Shown here: piece by piece, positions 9,562 through 18,889 of the stretch
Layout of the letters: each line of letters begins with the position of its first letter
How positions within the stretch are numbered: the first letter of the stretch is position 1
Assembly: GCA_003427395.1 (NCBI GenBank)
Contig: BFEA01000309.1
Coordinates: 1,184,529-1,219,528 of the forward strand
DNA: 35,000 bases
DNA from: Chara braunii
Lineage: Eukaryota; Streptophyta; Charophyceae; Charales; Characeae
Direction: 5' to 3'
Translations under genes and position numbers: made by a program
Notes under the pieces: model-generated
What the model saw: only the letters and a program-made list of their open reading frames with translations
What the model was told of the DNA's origin: nothing
Database searches by the model: none

Positions 9562-9585
9562 CGAAGTGAATAAGAGGCTCGAGGT

Positions 9586-9917
9586 CTATATCGATATAGT
9601 TGCTGCTCGCGTTCCGTCATGACAGGGTAATCGTACTCTACTCCTAGCCTCCGCTACCGTCTCATCGAAGAACAACTCAGCGCGTACACCATCACTTCAT
9701 AAGTTATCTTGGTCTGAAACGTGACGCATTCGAGAACTCCCGGTCTATATTCTCGGATAAATTCCCTGGCTTGCAGAAAACTCTCCTGCTCTGTTAGGAT
9801 GTCGTCTATGTGAGCTCTAAGTAGGGCTGTAATCGTGAAGCCCTCGTTCACTAATTGCCTCGTCACACTCCCCCCGTAATCGTCCGACCAGGCATCTCCT
9901 CCACTAGCTATGCCCAA
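9586..9917 (-). pseudogene. Family-A ORF, copy 2 (frameshifted)
   Basis: Open from 9917 to 9654 without a good ATG. It ends soon after TYEVMVY, but the continuation AELFFDETVAEARSR, which matches copy 3, lies in the neighbouring frame down to a TAG at 9586-9588. One base appears lost near 9685. Its start overlaps the degraded end of the family-C copy at 9904-10695. Function unknown. Confidence 0.5.
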
Positions 9918-10695
9918 ACAGGTATCTCAGGTCCTCCAGCCCGATGAACTTGTCTTTGGCGCATCTTCGACAATAGTGAATCAAATCTGCAGGTTTTAGG
10001 CAATCTAGCCAGGAGGTAGCATCTAACAAGTCTCTCTCGATCTCCTTACCAGGAGGTTCCCACCTTACGCAAATTGAGTAATATGCTTCTAGGAATCAAC
10101 ACTCTAGTCCCTATAAGAACGCGTGCTGAGTGTGGTCGGCCGCTTTCGTCAACCAGTCCACGCCTCCGTAAGTTTGTTCTATAACAAACTCAGGTAACAC
10201 CATCCGCCAGCTCCTTAGAGGATGGTAAATCTGTGGAGGAGAACCGATCACAATTCGCGTGGTAAATGACCTACTTCCAGCGACGCTAACTAGTTGTCTT
10301 CTCACTATCGCCTCTGCTGAGATCTCATATTTCCACCCGATCCTGCTAACGCCTACAAGGGTCAGGCCTATCTCTATATCTCTCTCCTTATCAAACACAA
10401 GATATCCTATACCCTTCACTTTTCGGGGAGACCCCTGGTCCTCTGTAATCACTGTCCACAAGAAGACCCCTCCCGCCAGCCAAGTACCGAAATGTCGGAT
10501 CGGCACCCAATTTCCTTCCTCTAAGCGCACCGGAAGCGGAACATCATACCCTAGCGCTGTCTCTCTTGGCCCTATGAAATCTATCTCTCTACGAGCCTCT
10601 GACCCTCGCGTCAGCATATACGTCACCCATATGTCCCAATCGCTCCTCATCACCGCATGTCGCTCAACCCTTGCCACTCCAGTTCTCTCCGACAC
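9904..10695 (-). pseudogene. Family-C ORF, copy 3 (two in-frame stops)
   Basis: Open from 10695 (GTG; first ATG at 10650). Alignable landmarks with the other family-C copies are REIDFIGP near the start, WLAGGVFLW, SWRMVLPEFVIEQ (matching VPAFVVD and LPVFVVE), and, after TAG at 10111-10113 and TGA at 10096-10098, YYSICVRWEPPGKEIERDLL and LIHYCRRCAKDKFIGLEDLR, which match the C-terminal third of copies 1 and 2. It ends at TAG 9904-9906. So it is a full-length relative broken by two stops in the same frame. Function unknown. Confidence 0.55.
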
Positions 10696-10722
10696 ACTCG
10701 ATCTTACGACGTCACTACCTTC

Positions 10723-10959
10723 TCAGACAACTCTACCCGTTAGGCTCAAGACAGTCGAGTAGGTGTTGTGCACTCTCCCGTCAGCTCCATGGAAGTATAC
10801 GGTAAACTCGACATATCTCTGGCCTCTTCAAATCTCCAGAGCGTGTTCGATCATGAGTCCAACCCGCCGCGCAACGTCATCCATCGCCTCTTCTTCCCAG
10901 CCGCCCGTCCTATCTCGTCGTAAGGAGAGAGTCACTCTCAGTGTGTCCCTATCTGCCAT
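10723..10959 (-). pseudogene. Family-A ORF, copy 1 (in-frame TGA)
   Basis: ATG at 10959, 79 codons to TGA at 10723, with an in-frame TGA at 10828-10830. TLRVTLSLRR, AMDDVARRVG and, after the stop, RYVEFTVYFHG follow the same order as LQIILRVSI, ELAEDVIRE and VYEVIVYVKG in copy 3. It lies between family-C copies 2 and 3, so a C-A pair seems to have been duplicated as a unit. Similarity is weak but ordered. Confidence 0.4.
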
Positions 10960-11054
10960 CCCTACCTGTCCTTTGTTTAAAGTTTTGTCCCCGTGTCTAC
11001 TGACCGACCTCCTTTTACTCCCCTCTCTAAGCTAGGCCCGGATATGTCCTGCCA

Positions 11055-12167
11055 CTAGTCGTCTCGCGCATCAGGCATTTCCTCATCTTCGTCCTCGTCT
11101 AACCTCCGTCCCCATGGGATATCCTCCTGTCCCTCGGCCTGAAGGAGGTGTCCCCAGCCGTCCTCCTGCGGCGCCTCTCCACCTATCTGCTCCCGGCGAT
11201 CCTCTGTCACCAGCTCTTCCCAGCCCTGGTCCTGCTCTCCCCAAGGCTCTATCTCTCCAATAGTCTCCCACTTTCTATCCTCAGCGTACCAGTCGAGCTC
11301 CTCCCTATCTGGATATATACTCTGGTAATGCTCCTCCAACTCCCAGATAGAGATGAGGGGAGTGGGCCTGTCACTGGGAGTCTAACTAAAGAGCCGTCCG
11401 ACTCCCTCCAAGCTATCTACAGGTCTCTGGACCTCCCTCTCCAAGGCTAGCCAAAACTCTAAGGGCTGATGGGGGTAGAAGGAGTCCTGGTCTCCTGTGG
11501 GCACTAGAGCCCGTATGAACTCTATAAGCTGAAGTCCTCTCTCCCCTGTGAGCGGCCCTCCGATAAACTGAGCGTACTCAACCCAATCCTGGTCAGCCAG
11601 TCCTCTCCTGAATCCACCTAGCTCAATACTGGCTGAATACGTCTCAGGAATGTGACTGAGGCCCCTGAGTTCCTCTACCACAAATACAGGGAGTCCCACC
11701 CTTACTCGTACCGAGGGGAGGGGAAAAACTCCCCTGATCCGGAGGGTCGTCCTCGACTCGCCGATCGGACTGTGCAGTCTTTCTCTATGTGCACAGAGGC
11801 TATCTACCATCCGAGATAGGATCAGCCTAACCTCCTGCTCACAGCGCCAGAAACCGTGCACCAAACCCTCAAAATAGGTCGTGGCACTTACCGACCACGA
11901 ATAATAAATATGTCCTACGACCTCTATGCTCGTAGTCCCTGGTGCCCACCAGCGCTGAGCATCCTGCTGAAATGTCTCCACCGCATACGCCCACAGATGC
12001 ACGTCCTGCCCCAACCGTATCGATCTCCAAGCCGAATGGAGCCAGGGCCCAGCCACGCTCCTCGCTGGCAGGTTGAACTCTACTACGTCGGGCTCAACTG
12101 TCGCAGGCGGTCTGGGCCATCTGGCACTGTCGATCGCGAGCTCCACTCTGTCCGCCTCCTCTACCAT
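11055..12167 (-). pseudogene. Family-C ORF, copy 2 (one premature TAG)
   Basis: ATG at 12167. VEFNLPAR at residues 29-36 and WRSI at 47-50 occupy the same positions as VEFTLPSR and WRSI in copy 1. LPVFVVEE (about 159-166) matches VPAFVVD, and FWLALEREVQRPVDSLEGVG matches the 237-256 segment of copy 1. A TAG at 11382-11384 (codon 262) interrupts it, but the same frame continues to 11055 with EEHYQSIYPD and an acidic Trp/Glu/Asp-rich tail ending DEDEDEEMPDARDD, just as copy 1 has YYQSIGLPPY and an acidic tail. Full length would be about 370 codons. Function unknown. Confidence 0.72.
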
Positions 12168-12251
12168 CGATTCTCCTATAGCTACTGGCGGTCATCAATC
12201 ACAGCCTCTCTTGGCAACCACCACTAGCTCTCCTCGTCCGGACACCACCTC

Positions 12252-13277
12252 CTAGGTCCGGACGGCGACTCCTATCCTGGGGAAGTGAGCGTCGGTGGCG
12301 TCGATCTCCTCGTCGTCAGTCTCCTCCTCCGAGTCGACCCAGTCTGGCTCCCAGACGCCCTCGTCGTCCTCACGCTCCCACCCCTCGTCGTCGCACTTGT
12401 TCTCGACGCGGTATGGTGGAAGACCTATGGACTGGTAATAATCTGTCAACTGATACTCAGGTATCAGTGTCCTAATCTCATCACTCCACCAGCTCCACCG
12501 GTCGTCCAAAAAGAGGAGGCCTATGCACGTAACGCTCTCGGGTCCCGCTTGGAGTTCCCGGTCCAGCAAATCCCAAGTGTAAGAAGGAATTCCCCACAGG
12601 GGATCCTCGTCTGTCGAAATCGAACGGATCAGCTCCACGAGCTGGATCCTCTCGTCACCCCAACGGGGTCCGGCTGTTACTAAGGAATAGTAGATACAAA
12701 GGGTGTCAAACTCGTCTCTCGAAAGACGCTCGAGCTCCCTAACCTCAAGATAAGCTTCTACTATACCTCCTATCTCGCCGAAGACGGAGTCCACCACGAA
12801 CGCTGGTACGATCGCCCTCAACCAAGTCCCTGCGTGCGGGAAGAACCCGTCGCGCGCTACAACAAGCTCTCCGCTAATGTGCAAGCAGGGTCTCCCGTGA
12901 AACAGGGTCAGCGGGTCCTGTCCGTCGTCGGTACGGAAGGCCTCGACCTCCGCCTGCAACAGTCGCTCCGCGGCGCAGAGGATGTCGCTCTCTCCCGCCG
13001 TGGCAAGACTCAAGACAGCCCCTTTGGCTGTCTCTGAATCCAGGTATAAATGCCATCGCACTAAACCTCTTTCGAGACTGCTATGGATCTCCCTACGCAA
13101 CCACAACCAAGCACCCGGGGACACGATGATGGATCTCCAACTAACCTGTCCGTCGTCCCACGCGGTCGGTCGGGATGGGAGCGTGAACTCCACTTGGCCT
13201 CCGTCTATGAGTTCCGAGGGCTCTATTTCCCACGCACGACCGGCTTCGTATGCCTCTATGGCTCCGGATGGCATCAT
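12252..13277 (-). CDS. Family-C hypothetical protein, copy 1 (341 aa, intact)
   Basis: The longest intact ORF of the window (ATG at 13277, second ATG next to it). No recognised domain. The order is beta-rich start (VEFTLPSR, 29-36), WRSI (47-50), Trp-rich GAWLWLRREI, mixed core, TWLRAIVPAFVVDSVFGEIG (151-170), helical region RIQLVELIRSIS, LLDRELQAGPESVTCIGLLF (237-256), and a very acidic tail (about 295-330, SEEETDDEEIDATDA). No signal peptide or membrane helix. It is the first ORF after the leader that follows the primer binding site. Two degraded relatives lie downstream, so the family was under selection somewhere. Function unknown. Confidence 0.68.
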   Translation of the reverse strand: MMPSGAIEAYEAGRAWEIEPSELIDGGQVEFTLPSRPTAWDDGQVSWRSIIVSPGAWLWLRREIHSSLERGLVRWHLYLDSETAKGAVLSLATAGESDILCAAERLLQAEVEAFRTDDGQDPLTLFHGRPCLHISGELVVARDGFFPHAGTWLRAIVPAFVVDSVFGEIGGIVEAYLEVRELERLSRDEFDTLCIYYSLVTAGPRWGDERIQLVELIRSISTDEDPLWGIPSYTWDLLDRELQAGPESVTCIGLLFLDDRWSWWSDEIRTLIPEYQLTDYYQSIGLPPYRVENKCDDEGWEREDDEGVWEPDWVDSEEETDDEEIDATDAHFPRIGVAVRT

Positions 13278-13340
13278 CCGAGTTGCTGCCGGGTGTAGGG
13301 GTGGTCCTATCGTGCCTAAAAAAAAAGGGTATAATCCTGA

Positions 13341-13412
13341 GAAAATTTTGGCAGCGCTCCGCCTCCCCCCGTAGGGATGAGGTTTGGGAGGTGATCCCTA
13401 AGTAAGCGCTAC
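13341..13412. repeat. C-run module, copy 1
   Basis: AAAATTTTGGCAGCG, then GCCTCCCCCCGTAGGGATGA, then GGTTTGGG and AGCGCTACC. Two diverged relatives lie at 14113-14187 and 14286-14362. This copy ends about 65 bp before the family-C copy-1 ATG. Confidence 0.75.
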
Positions 13413-14112
13413 CTAGCTACGTCCTAACTGTCGTCTATCTTTACCCTGACATCTGTAAGACAGAATCCCTAGCTTGAATTGAGCTAACGAGCCTCCTATT
13501 CAAGTTCCCTCGAATATAAGGCGTGGGCTCAACTCGAGGGAGTTCTGTTTACTGCTCCCTCGAGTAGGTATCCGAGCAACAGACCCTGTCCCCTAGTCAA
13601 AACCCCAAAATTAAGAGTCGAGCGTACTCACTCTTTGAATTTTGCAGTTTTTTTCGTAATTTTAAGGGATTTTTAATCGTTTAAATTAATTAAAATTGCC
13701 TATAAACGAGAAAAAAACACTACCTCGCGCTCAACGCATACGGGGATGTAATGAAAACCCTAGCAAGTCGCGAAGTACGCACGTGCTTCCTTCTACCCCT
13801 GACTTTTGATTTAATCCGAATATTTTTCAAATAATTAAAAAAATAGCTTTAATAACTGAAAATTCCCGTCACTTGTCTCAGCCCTTCGGGAACAAGCCAA
13901 CAGGTCCACCCGAACCCAGGTTACCACAGTGTCTCTTTCCCTTCTTCTTGTAGGGAATTCTTTTGTATTTTTTTTAATTATTAATTAAAGAAAAAAGTAT
14001 TTAGTTAGGATCAAATCTTTTTCTTAGTTTATATATATTAAGGATCAATACACATATAAGCCCGCCGAGTTTGAAGATTTTTAGGGGTATAAATAAAATT
14101 TGGGGAATTTAC

Positions 14113-14187
14113 TAAAATTTCGGCAGCGTTTCGCCTCCCCCCGTTGGGATGGGGTTCGGGCGAAGCCCTCAAACAGCGCTGCCGAAG
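14113..14187. repeat. C-run module, copy 2, with strong hairpin
   Basis: AAAATTTCGGCAGCG, then CGCCTCCCCCCGTTGGGATG, then GGGTTCGGGCGAA and CGCTGCCGAA. TTCGGCAGCG (14119-14128) pairs perfectly with CGCTGCCGAA (14177-14186), and inside it TTCGCC (14130-14135) pairs with GGCGAA (14159-14164). Confidence 0.8.
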
Positions 14188-14285
14188 GGGGAATATCAAA
14201 AGGAATAATAAAAAAAGGAAAAATTGATTTAACTTGATTTTTAAATATTTTTGTTAATTAATTAGCAAAAATTTAAATTAAAAGG

Positions 14286-14362
14286 GAAATTTTGAGATAT
14301 CTCGACAACAGTTTTCCTTCCCCCCAGTAGGATGGGGTTCGGAAAAAAGTCCCTCAAATAGG
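14286..14362. repeat. C-run module, copy 3 (diverged)
   Basis: GAAATTTTGAGATATCTCGA, then CCTTCCCCCCAGTAGGATGG and GGTTCGG, then CCCTCAAATAGG. It keeps the core of copies 1 and 2, but the outer arms are changed. GAGATATCTC at its start is palindromic. Confidence 0.6.
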
Positions 14363-14979
14363 TAAAGTAGATATGAAGTGCATTGTAGTCAAACAAATGC
14401 CCCTACGCAATCTTTAATATTTATTTCAATTTTTATCGATTTTAAATAACAAAATCAAAAGTAAAACAATTCTTAATTATTTAATGGAGCAAAACTTCCC
14501 GAATTAATTTCCACAATTTTTCTAGATATATTTAACAAAAAAATAATCCGCAACAAACGCGGAAGTTAGAAGCTATGGCTTCCCTCTATTTACCCACTTC
14601 TCTCAAAATTGGGGTTAGGACTCTACCCTAATTAGGGTTTTGGGTTTTCCGCGCAACCGCACGCACACCACAAAGTCCTGCTCGACGCGAGAAAAATTTT
14701 GTTAGCTTTCACTAGGTTTAAAAGAAAAACTTATCAGATTACATTTTTAAATTTCTTTTTCTTTTAATTCAAACAAAATTACCAAGAAATTCAATTTCCC
14801 GCCGTTTGTCCAAACGAAGTCCGTTTTCCTCGACTAGGGTCTCAAAATGTCGGAAAAAATACAGGGACCAACTTTGGTCTGCGGGGTTCCCCTAATTTCG
14901 CTTATTTTCCCGGCCATTTCAATAAAACGAAAATCAAAATTTTTGGAATTTTTAAAAAGAAAAAACAAAAAATTCCATA

Positions 14980-15500
14980 TCTTGCTTTTTAGCCATTCGA
15001 ATTTCTCAAAAAATGTCTCAAAACGTTCGCCTCGACGAGAGGACGAACTTTGCTCCAGTGCGCCTCACAGGAAAGCACGCGGATCAGGAGATATCGAGGA
15101 AAAACGAATTAGAAATTTTAACTCATAATTTTTGTTATTTTTAATTAAAAAAATATAAAAAATTATATATCTCGCTTTTTAGCTGTTCGAATTTCTCAAA
15201 AAATATCTCAAAACGTTCGCCTCGACGAGAGGACGAACTTTGCTCCCAGTGCGCCTCGTAGGAAAGCGCGCGGATCAGGAGATATTGAGGAAAAACGAAT
15301 TAGAAATTTTAACTCATAATTTTTGGGATTTTTAATTAAAAAAATACAAAAAAAATCCTTTTTTTTTCTTTTTGTTTCTTTTTTTTTTTTAGCCGTTAGA
15401 ACTTTTCAAAAAGCTTCTCAAAACGTTCGCCTCGACGAGAGGGCGAACTTTGCTCCCAGTGCGGCTCGCGCGAAAGTGCGCGGATCGGGAGATATCGAAA
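14980..15500. repeat. Tandem array of three ~190-210-bp units
   Basis: The block AAACGTTCGCCTCGACGAGA starts at 15021, 15211 and 15421, and each copy is followed by GGACGAACTTTGCTCC or a close variant, then a GCGCGGATC-GGAGATAT segment and AT-rich sequence. Spacing is 190 and 210 bp. The third unit is expanded by T-runs. TCGCCTCGACGAG-type palindromic content is kept in all three. Confidence 0.9.
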
Positions 15501-15627
15501 AAAATTAAATTACAAAATTAAAGAAAAATAAAAACAAATCAACTAATCAACTTATTTAAAGCTAATTAGTTTAGCCTGCACAACCCCGTTGATTGGGGAA
15601 GGCCGAGGCCTTTGGGGTGCAATCCCC

Positions 15628-15645
15628 TCCCCGGCAACGGCGCCA
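15628..15645 (-). other. Retrotransposon primer binding site (tRNA-Asp)
   Basis: The minus strand reads TGGCGCCGTTGCCGGGGA, the exact complement of the 18-nt 3' end (with CCA) of plant-type tRNA-Asp. It begins one base after a CTCAACA sequence ending in CA, as expected for a 5' LTR boundary at 15647. A tRNA gene is excluded because only the last 18 nt match and no tRNA body lies upstream. Confidence 0.85.
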
Positions 15646-15840
15646 ATGTTGAGAGGAAACGCGGGGAGGGGCACCTGGAGTTCGCTGAAGCCAAGGGCAA
15701 CGGCGTCTGTCACTCGCCGCGCCGGCTTCCGAGGTCCCCAGCAACTTACAGGGCTTCGGGGGTCTGCATTGCTTGTCACGCCCCTTATTCTCTCAATAGT
15801 CAATCAGTTAAAGACCGGTATAATTGCAATTAACTCCAAG

Positions 15841-15990
15841 AGTCAAACGGTAGATCAACTGGTTTAGGCAGCAATGAGTTCCTATGACCACTCGGTAAAT
15901 CGACCGATTCAAACTCCACTTAATTTTAATAGTCATAGGATAAATCAGCTGGTCTGAAAGCAACGAGTTTCAATGACCAACCGGTGAAAC
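15841..15990. repeat. 91-bp tandem duplication inside the LTR
   Basis: AGTCAAACGGTAGATCAACT at 15841 and AGTCATAGGATAAATCAGCT at 15932 start two diverged copies. Both continue with GGT(T/C)T, GCAA(T/C)GAGTT and ATGACCA. Confidence 0.65.
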
Positions 15991-16027
15991 TAGCAAGCTC
16001 GCACACCTATGAATCTCAACAGCTCTC

Positions 16028-16220
16028 TTGTCGTTCTTCCTCTTCCTCTCTCGCGCCGTTCTTTCTCTCGCTGCTCTCTCTCTCTCACAGTTCTCTCTGT
16101 CTCTCCCGATATTCTCTTTCCTTCGTCTTTCTCTGTTCTCTCTCTCTAGTCTGTCTCGCTCAGTTTATCTTTCTCTCTCTCCGTCCGTACAGTCTCCCAC
16201 TCTCTCTCTCTGACTGTCGG
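16028..16220. repeat. CT-rich low-complexity tract
   Basis: Imperfect CT/TCTC repeats with interspersed G and A. Open frames over it are low-complexity artefacts. Confidence 0.85.
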
Positions 16221-16221
16221 T

Positions 16222-17478
16222 AAAGTCTCTCTCAGGGAAAATGCGGACGGTGGTATCCCCAGGTCACAATAAGTCCGTATCACCGTGATATGAGAATACA
16301 ACAAAAAAAAAGCGTGGGCAAGACCCAATTTACCGTGATCAACGAATACAGCGGCGAATGAAAACGAAGCCTAATTCAATGTAGCCAGCGAACACAACAG
16401 AGAGAAAACAAGGCCCTATTTGCTGAGTTCTGATGATAATATCACATGTCAATCCAACCCCGTTCACAGTGTCTTACATGAGCTCACGCTCCGCAGAACG
16501 CTAATTGGGAAGGGGAGTTCATCAACTTACTCAGCGCCCTTTCAGCGAGCTCAGATGTCACAACTTCGATGTTCCATTCGGCGGGCTTTTTCCTGGCGCG
16601 CGCATCCAGTCCTTTCAGCGAGCAATTCTCACAGTTTCACTCAGCCAGTTTGAAAGTGAGACAATCAGAGATCTTGACTTCTGGCTGGTACAAGCACGCA
16701 CACCTTTAATAAGCAAATTGGACAGATTCAATGTATTTGTGAATGAGGCACGAAACGACAGCTTAGACGCTTCCCGATTATATTTTCTCACTCTCACTCA
16801 CCCAATAACATCACCAATCGCACCTTTCCCCGCGACAAGTGTTCAAGTCTGGGCGCACCAGTTTGTAATTAGGAAGGGTGCGGGGGTGTAAACTCGGGAT
16901 CCCAGAAATGATATTTTTTCACGTGCCCGCTCGGTTACCTCGCTATCACAAGAGTTTTGACTGCGTAATGTCTATTCGACCGACAATTCGAGATCTGAAC
17001 GGTCAGAATCAGTATTTTCAAGTCCCCCTTCGGAGTATGCGGTCCAATCTGCGGTATGTGGTCTCCACGAAGAGTGGCGATCAAAAGTCCATCACCACCC
17101 CATATTCGCATGCGAATTAAAATAAAAATGTATATATATAAAAAGGAAACAGTCTAACTTAGCCCATAGACTGGAAAGACTCTTCAGAAGAGTTGATGCA
17201 CTTCGCTCTTCGCTGGTTGCTGCCAAACACTCGACGGAGCCTGATTAGCGGAGGGGAGGAAGATCTGCTCATCTCTCTCCACTGTTCATTTCATCCCCCC
17301 CCCCTTCGCACGGTTCTTTCCCTCACTTAAAGCTTGTTCACTCTCGCCTTCCCTCCCACTCACGTTCTCTCTGTTCAACCCTTAGTGGCTCGTGCTAACC
17401 ATCAACGAACTTGAGCGTGTGAGAGGGAATAATAAAAAAAAAACTGCAAATTAATTACGAAGTGGTCTTTCACGAAAC
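16222..17478. other. No gene seen
   Basis: Near 16277-16425 about three degenerate ~48-bp units of the type CCGTGATCAACGAATACA plus AAAACGAAGCC can be traced. The phrase TTTCAGCGAG recurs at 16541 and 16614. The rest, including a TATATATA run near 17134 and a C9 run near 17297, shows nothing coding. Confidence 0.45.
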
Positions 17479-17489
17479 ATGAAGAATCA

Positions 17490-17660
17490 CAGACCAGAGA
17501 CTGGGGCTCTCTCTCTGCACTCTCTCCCCCTCACACCCTGCACGCTCTCTCTCTTCCTCACTGCGCTCTTTCTCACACTCTGCATATTCTCTCTCTCCCA
17601 CACTCACAGTCTCTTCCTCTCACTCTCCCTCTCTCGCACTCACAGTCTCTCGCAGATCCT
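17490..17660. repeat. CT-rich low-complexity tract
   Basis: CTCTCT with CACTC/CACA interruptions, directly before the 83-bp array. Possibly the counterpart of the CT tract at the left window edge. Confidence 0.8.
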
Positions 17661-17689
17661 CAATGTTCAGTATTTAAGTGCAAGCATGA

Positions 17690-18260
17690 TGCGTTTTGAC
17701 CCTGAGGTCTCGCTAAACTCACTCCACCTTAGTGACCAGATGCAAAACTCCAATATCTCGGAAAATCAAATGGGCATTTCAAGCCTGATAATTCACTGCA
17801 TTCACCCCATCTTAGCGGACAGATTCAACACTTCAAAATTGCGAGAAATCGAGTGGATGCTTTGAGCTTGACCATTCTCTGTATCCAACCCGCCTTAGCG
17901 GGCAGACTCAATACTTCAGAACTGCGAGAAATCGAGTGGGTATTTCGAGCCTGTTATATCGCTGAATTCACCCCGCCTTTGCGGGCAGATTCAATACTTC
18001 AGAACGGTTGGAAATCGAGTGGGTATTTCGAACCTGATATATAGCTGCATTCACCGCACCTTTGCAGGCAGATCCAATACTTCAGAACTGTGAGAAATGG
18101 AGTGGGTATTTCGAGCCTGTTGTATTGCTGAATTTACCCCGCCTTTGCGGGCCGATTCAATCACTCCAAAATTTTCAGAAAATCGAGTGTATATGTCAAG
18201 GCTGATATATCACTGTATTCCCCTCCGCCTTGGCGGGGAGATTCAATCTCTCAATTCCTT
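17690..18260. repeat. 83-bp tandem array with hairpin in each unit
   Basis: The landmark AGATTCAATACTTCAGAACT begins at 17738 (diverged), 17821, 17904, 17987, 18070, 18153 and 18239: four exact 83-bp steps, one of 86 and a diverged first copy. Most units carry CCCGCCTTTGCGGG or a variant just before the landmark, a 5-bp stem with a 4-nt loop, and GAAATCGAGTGGGTATTTCG after it. Confidence 0.92.
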
Positions 18261-18889
18261 CATGTGTAGAGGGTGCCGAGTTGGCAGTTTAGCGTTGATT
18301 CTCACCATGTATTTGGTCAGCATTAGCGGCAGATCTGCTTTCCAGTATTCAAAAGGCTGTTCCCCACGCTCTCTCGGGCGAAGTTTTCCTTACCTCGGAT
18401 ACCACCTGCGATTGTTTTTTGTGTAGCCGAGCTTGCCTGTAATTTAGACTCAACAAAACCCGATCTCTCTCTTTCCCCTTCCTCTCTCCTCTTATTCCAC
18501 GTTGCGATATGGCGACACCCTTAAGGTAGTCGGTTCAGTAAAGGCTGCGCTCGCCATGCTCGCCCATCTCAGTCCCCTTTCGTCCAACCTCTCAGACATA
18601 GGTGGGCCTCGCAAGTCCGAGCACATCCCACTCGCGACCACTACTCTCCGCCCAACTCCAAGTCAACTGCGCAGATCACTGGAGAACACCTGGCGCGCTC
18701 ATCTNTCCTCCCTNTAGGCTTGCGAAACGNGCGTTGAGCGCGCCGCGCGCGTTGCTCAGCTGCTTCGCCCTACGCGCCTTGACTTTTCCTGTTCCCAGCC
18801 GGGATGTGGACTGAGTACACCCCGCTCACTCTGTCCTTTGCCCGTTCGCCACCCAGCCTATATCCTCTAGTACCAGAGGACGCAGCCAC
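18261..18889. other. No gene seen, GC-rich
   Basis: A CpG-rich stretch including GCGCGCCGCGCGCG near 18738, with several N bases. Short frames on the plus strand have no recognisable content. Confidence 0.4.

Larger units (their letters stand above)
13278..15627 (-). other. 2.3-kb non-coding leader between primer site and first ORF
   Basis: AT-rich, with no credible ORF. It holds three copies of a C-run module (13341-13412, 14113-14187, 14286-14362), a strong hairpin (14119-14186) and a tandem array of about 200-bp units (about 14980-15500). On the minus strand it is the stretch from the primer binding site to the first family-C ORF, the position of a retrotransposon 5' leader. Confidence 0.5.

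Noticed and set aside
13325-13340. Bacterial-type promoter (TATAAT) and operon interpretation of the compact ORF cluster
   Set aside because: Single chance hexamer, no ribosome-binding sites before the ATGs, and the whole setting (LTR, PBS, gag, microsatellites) is eukaryotic.
11148-13374. Plus-strand ORFs opposite the family-C cluster
   Set aside because: No conserved content. The minus-strand frames show paralogue conservation, the plus-strand ones do not.
15604-15645. tRNA-Asp gene
   Set aside because: Only the 18-nt 3' end matches. The preceding bases do not form the D, anticodon or T arms, and the site abuts an LTR-type CA end, so it is a primer binding site.
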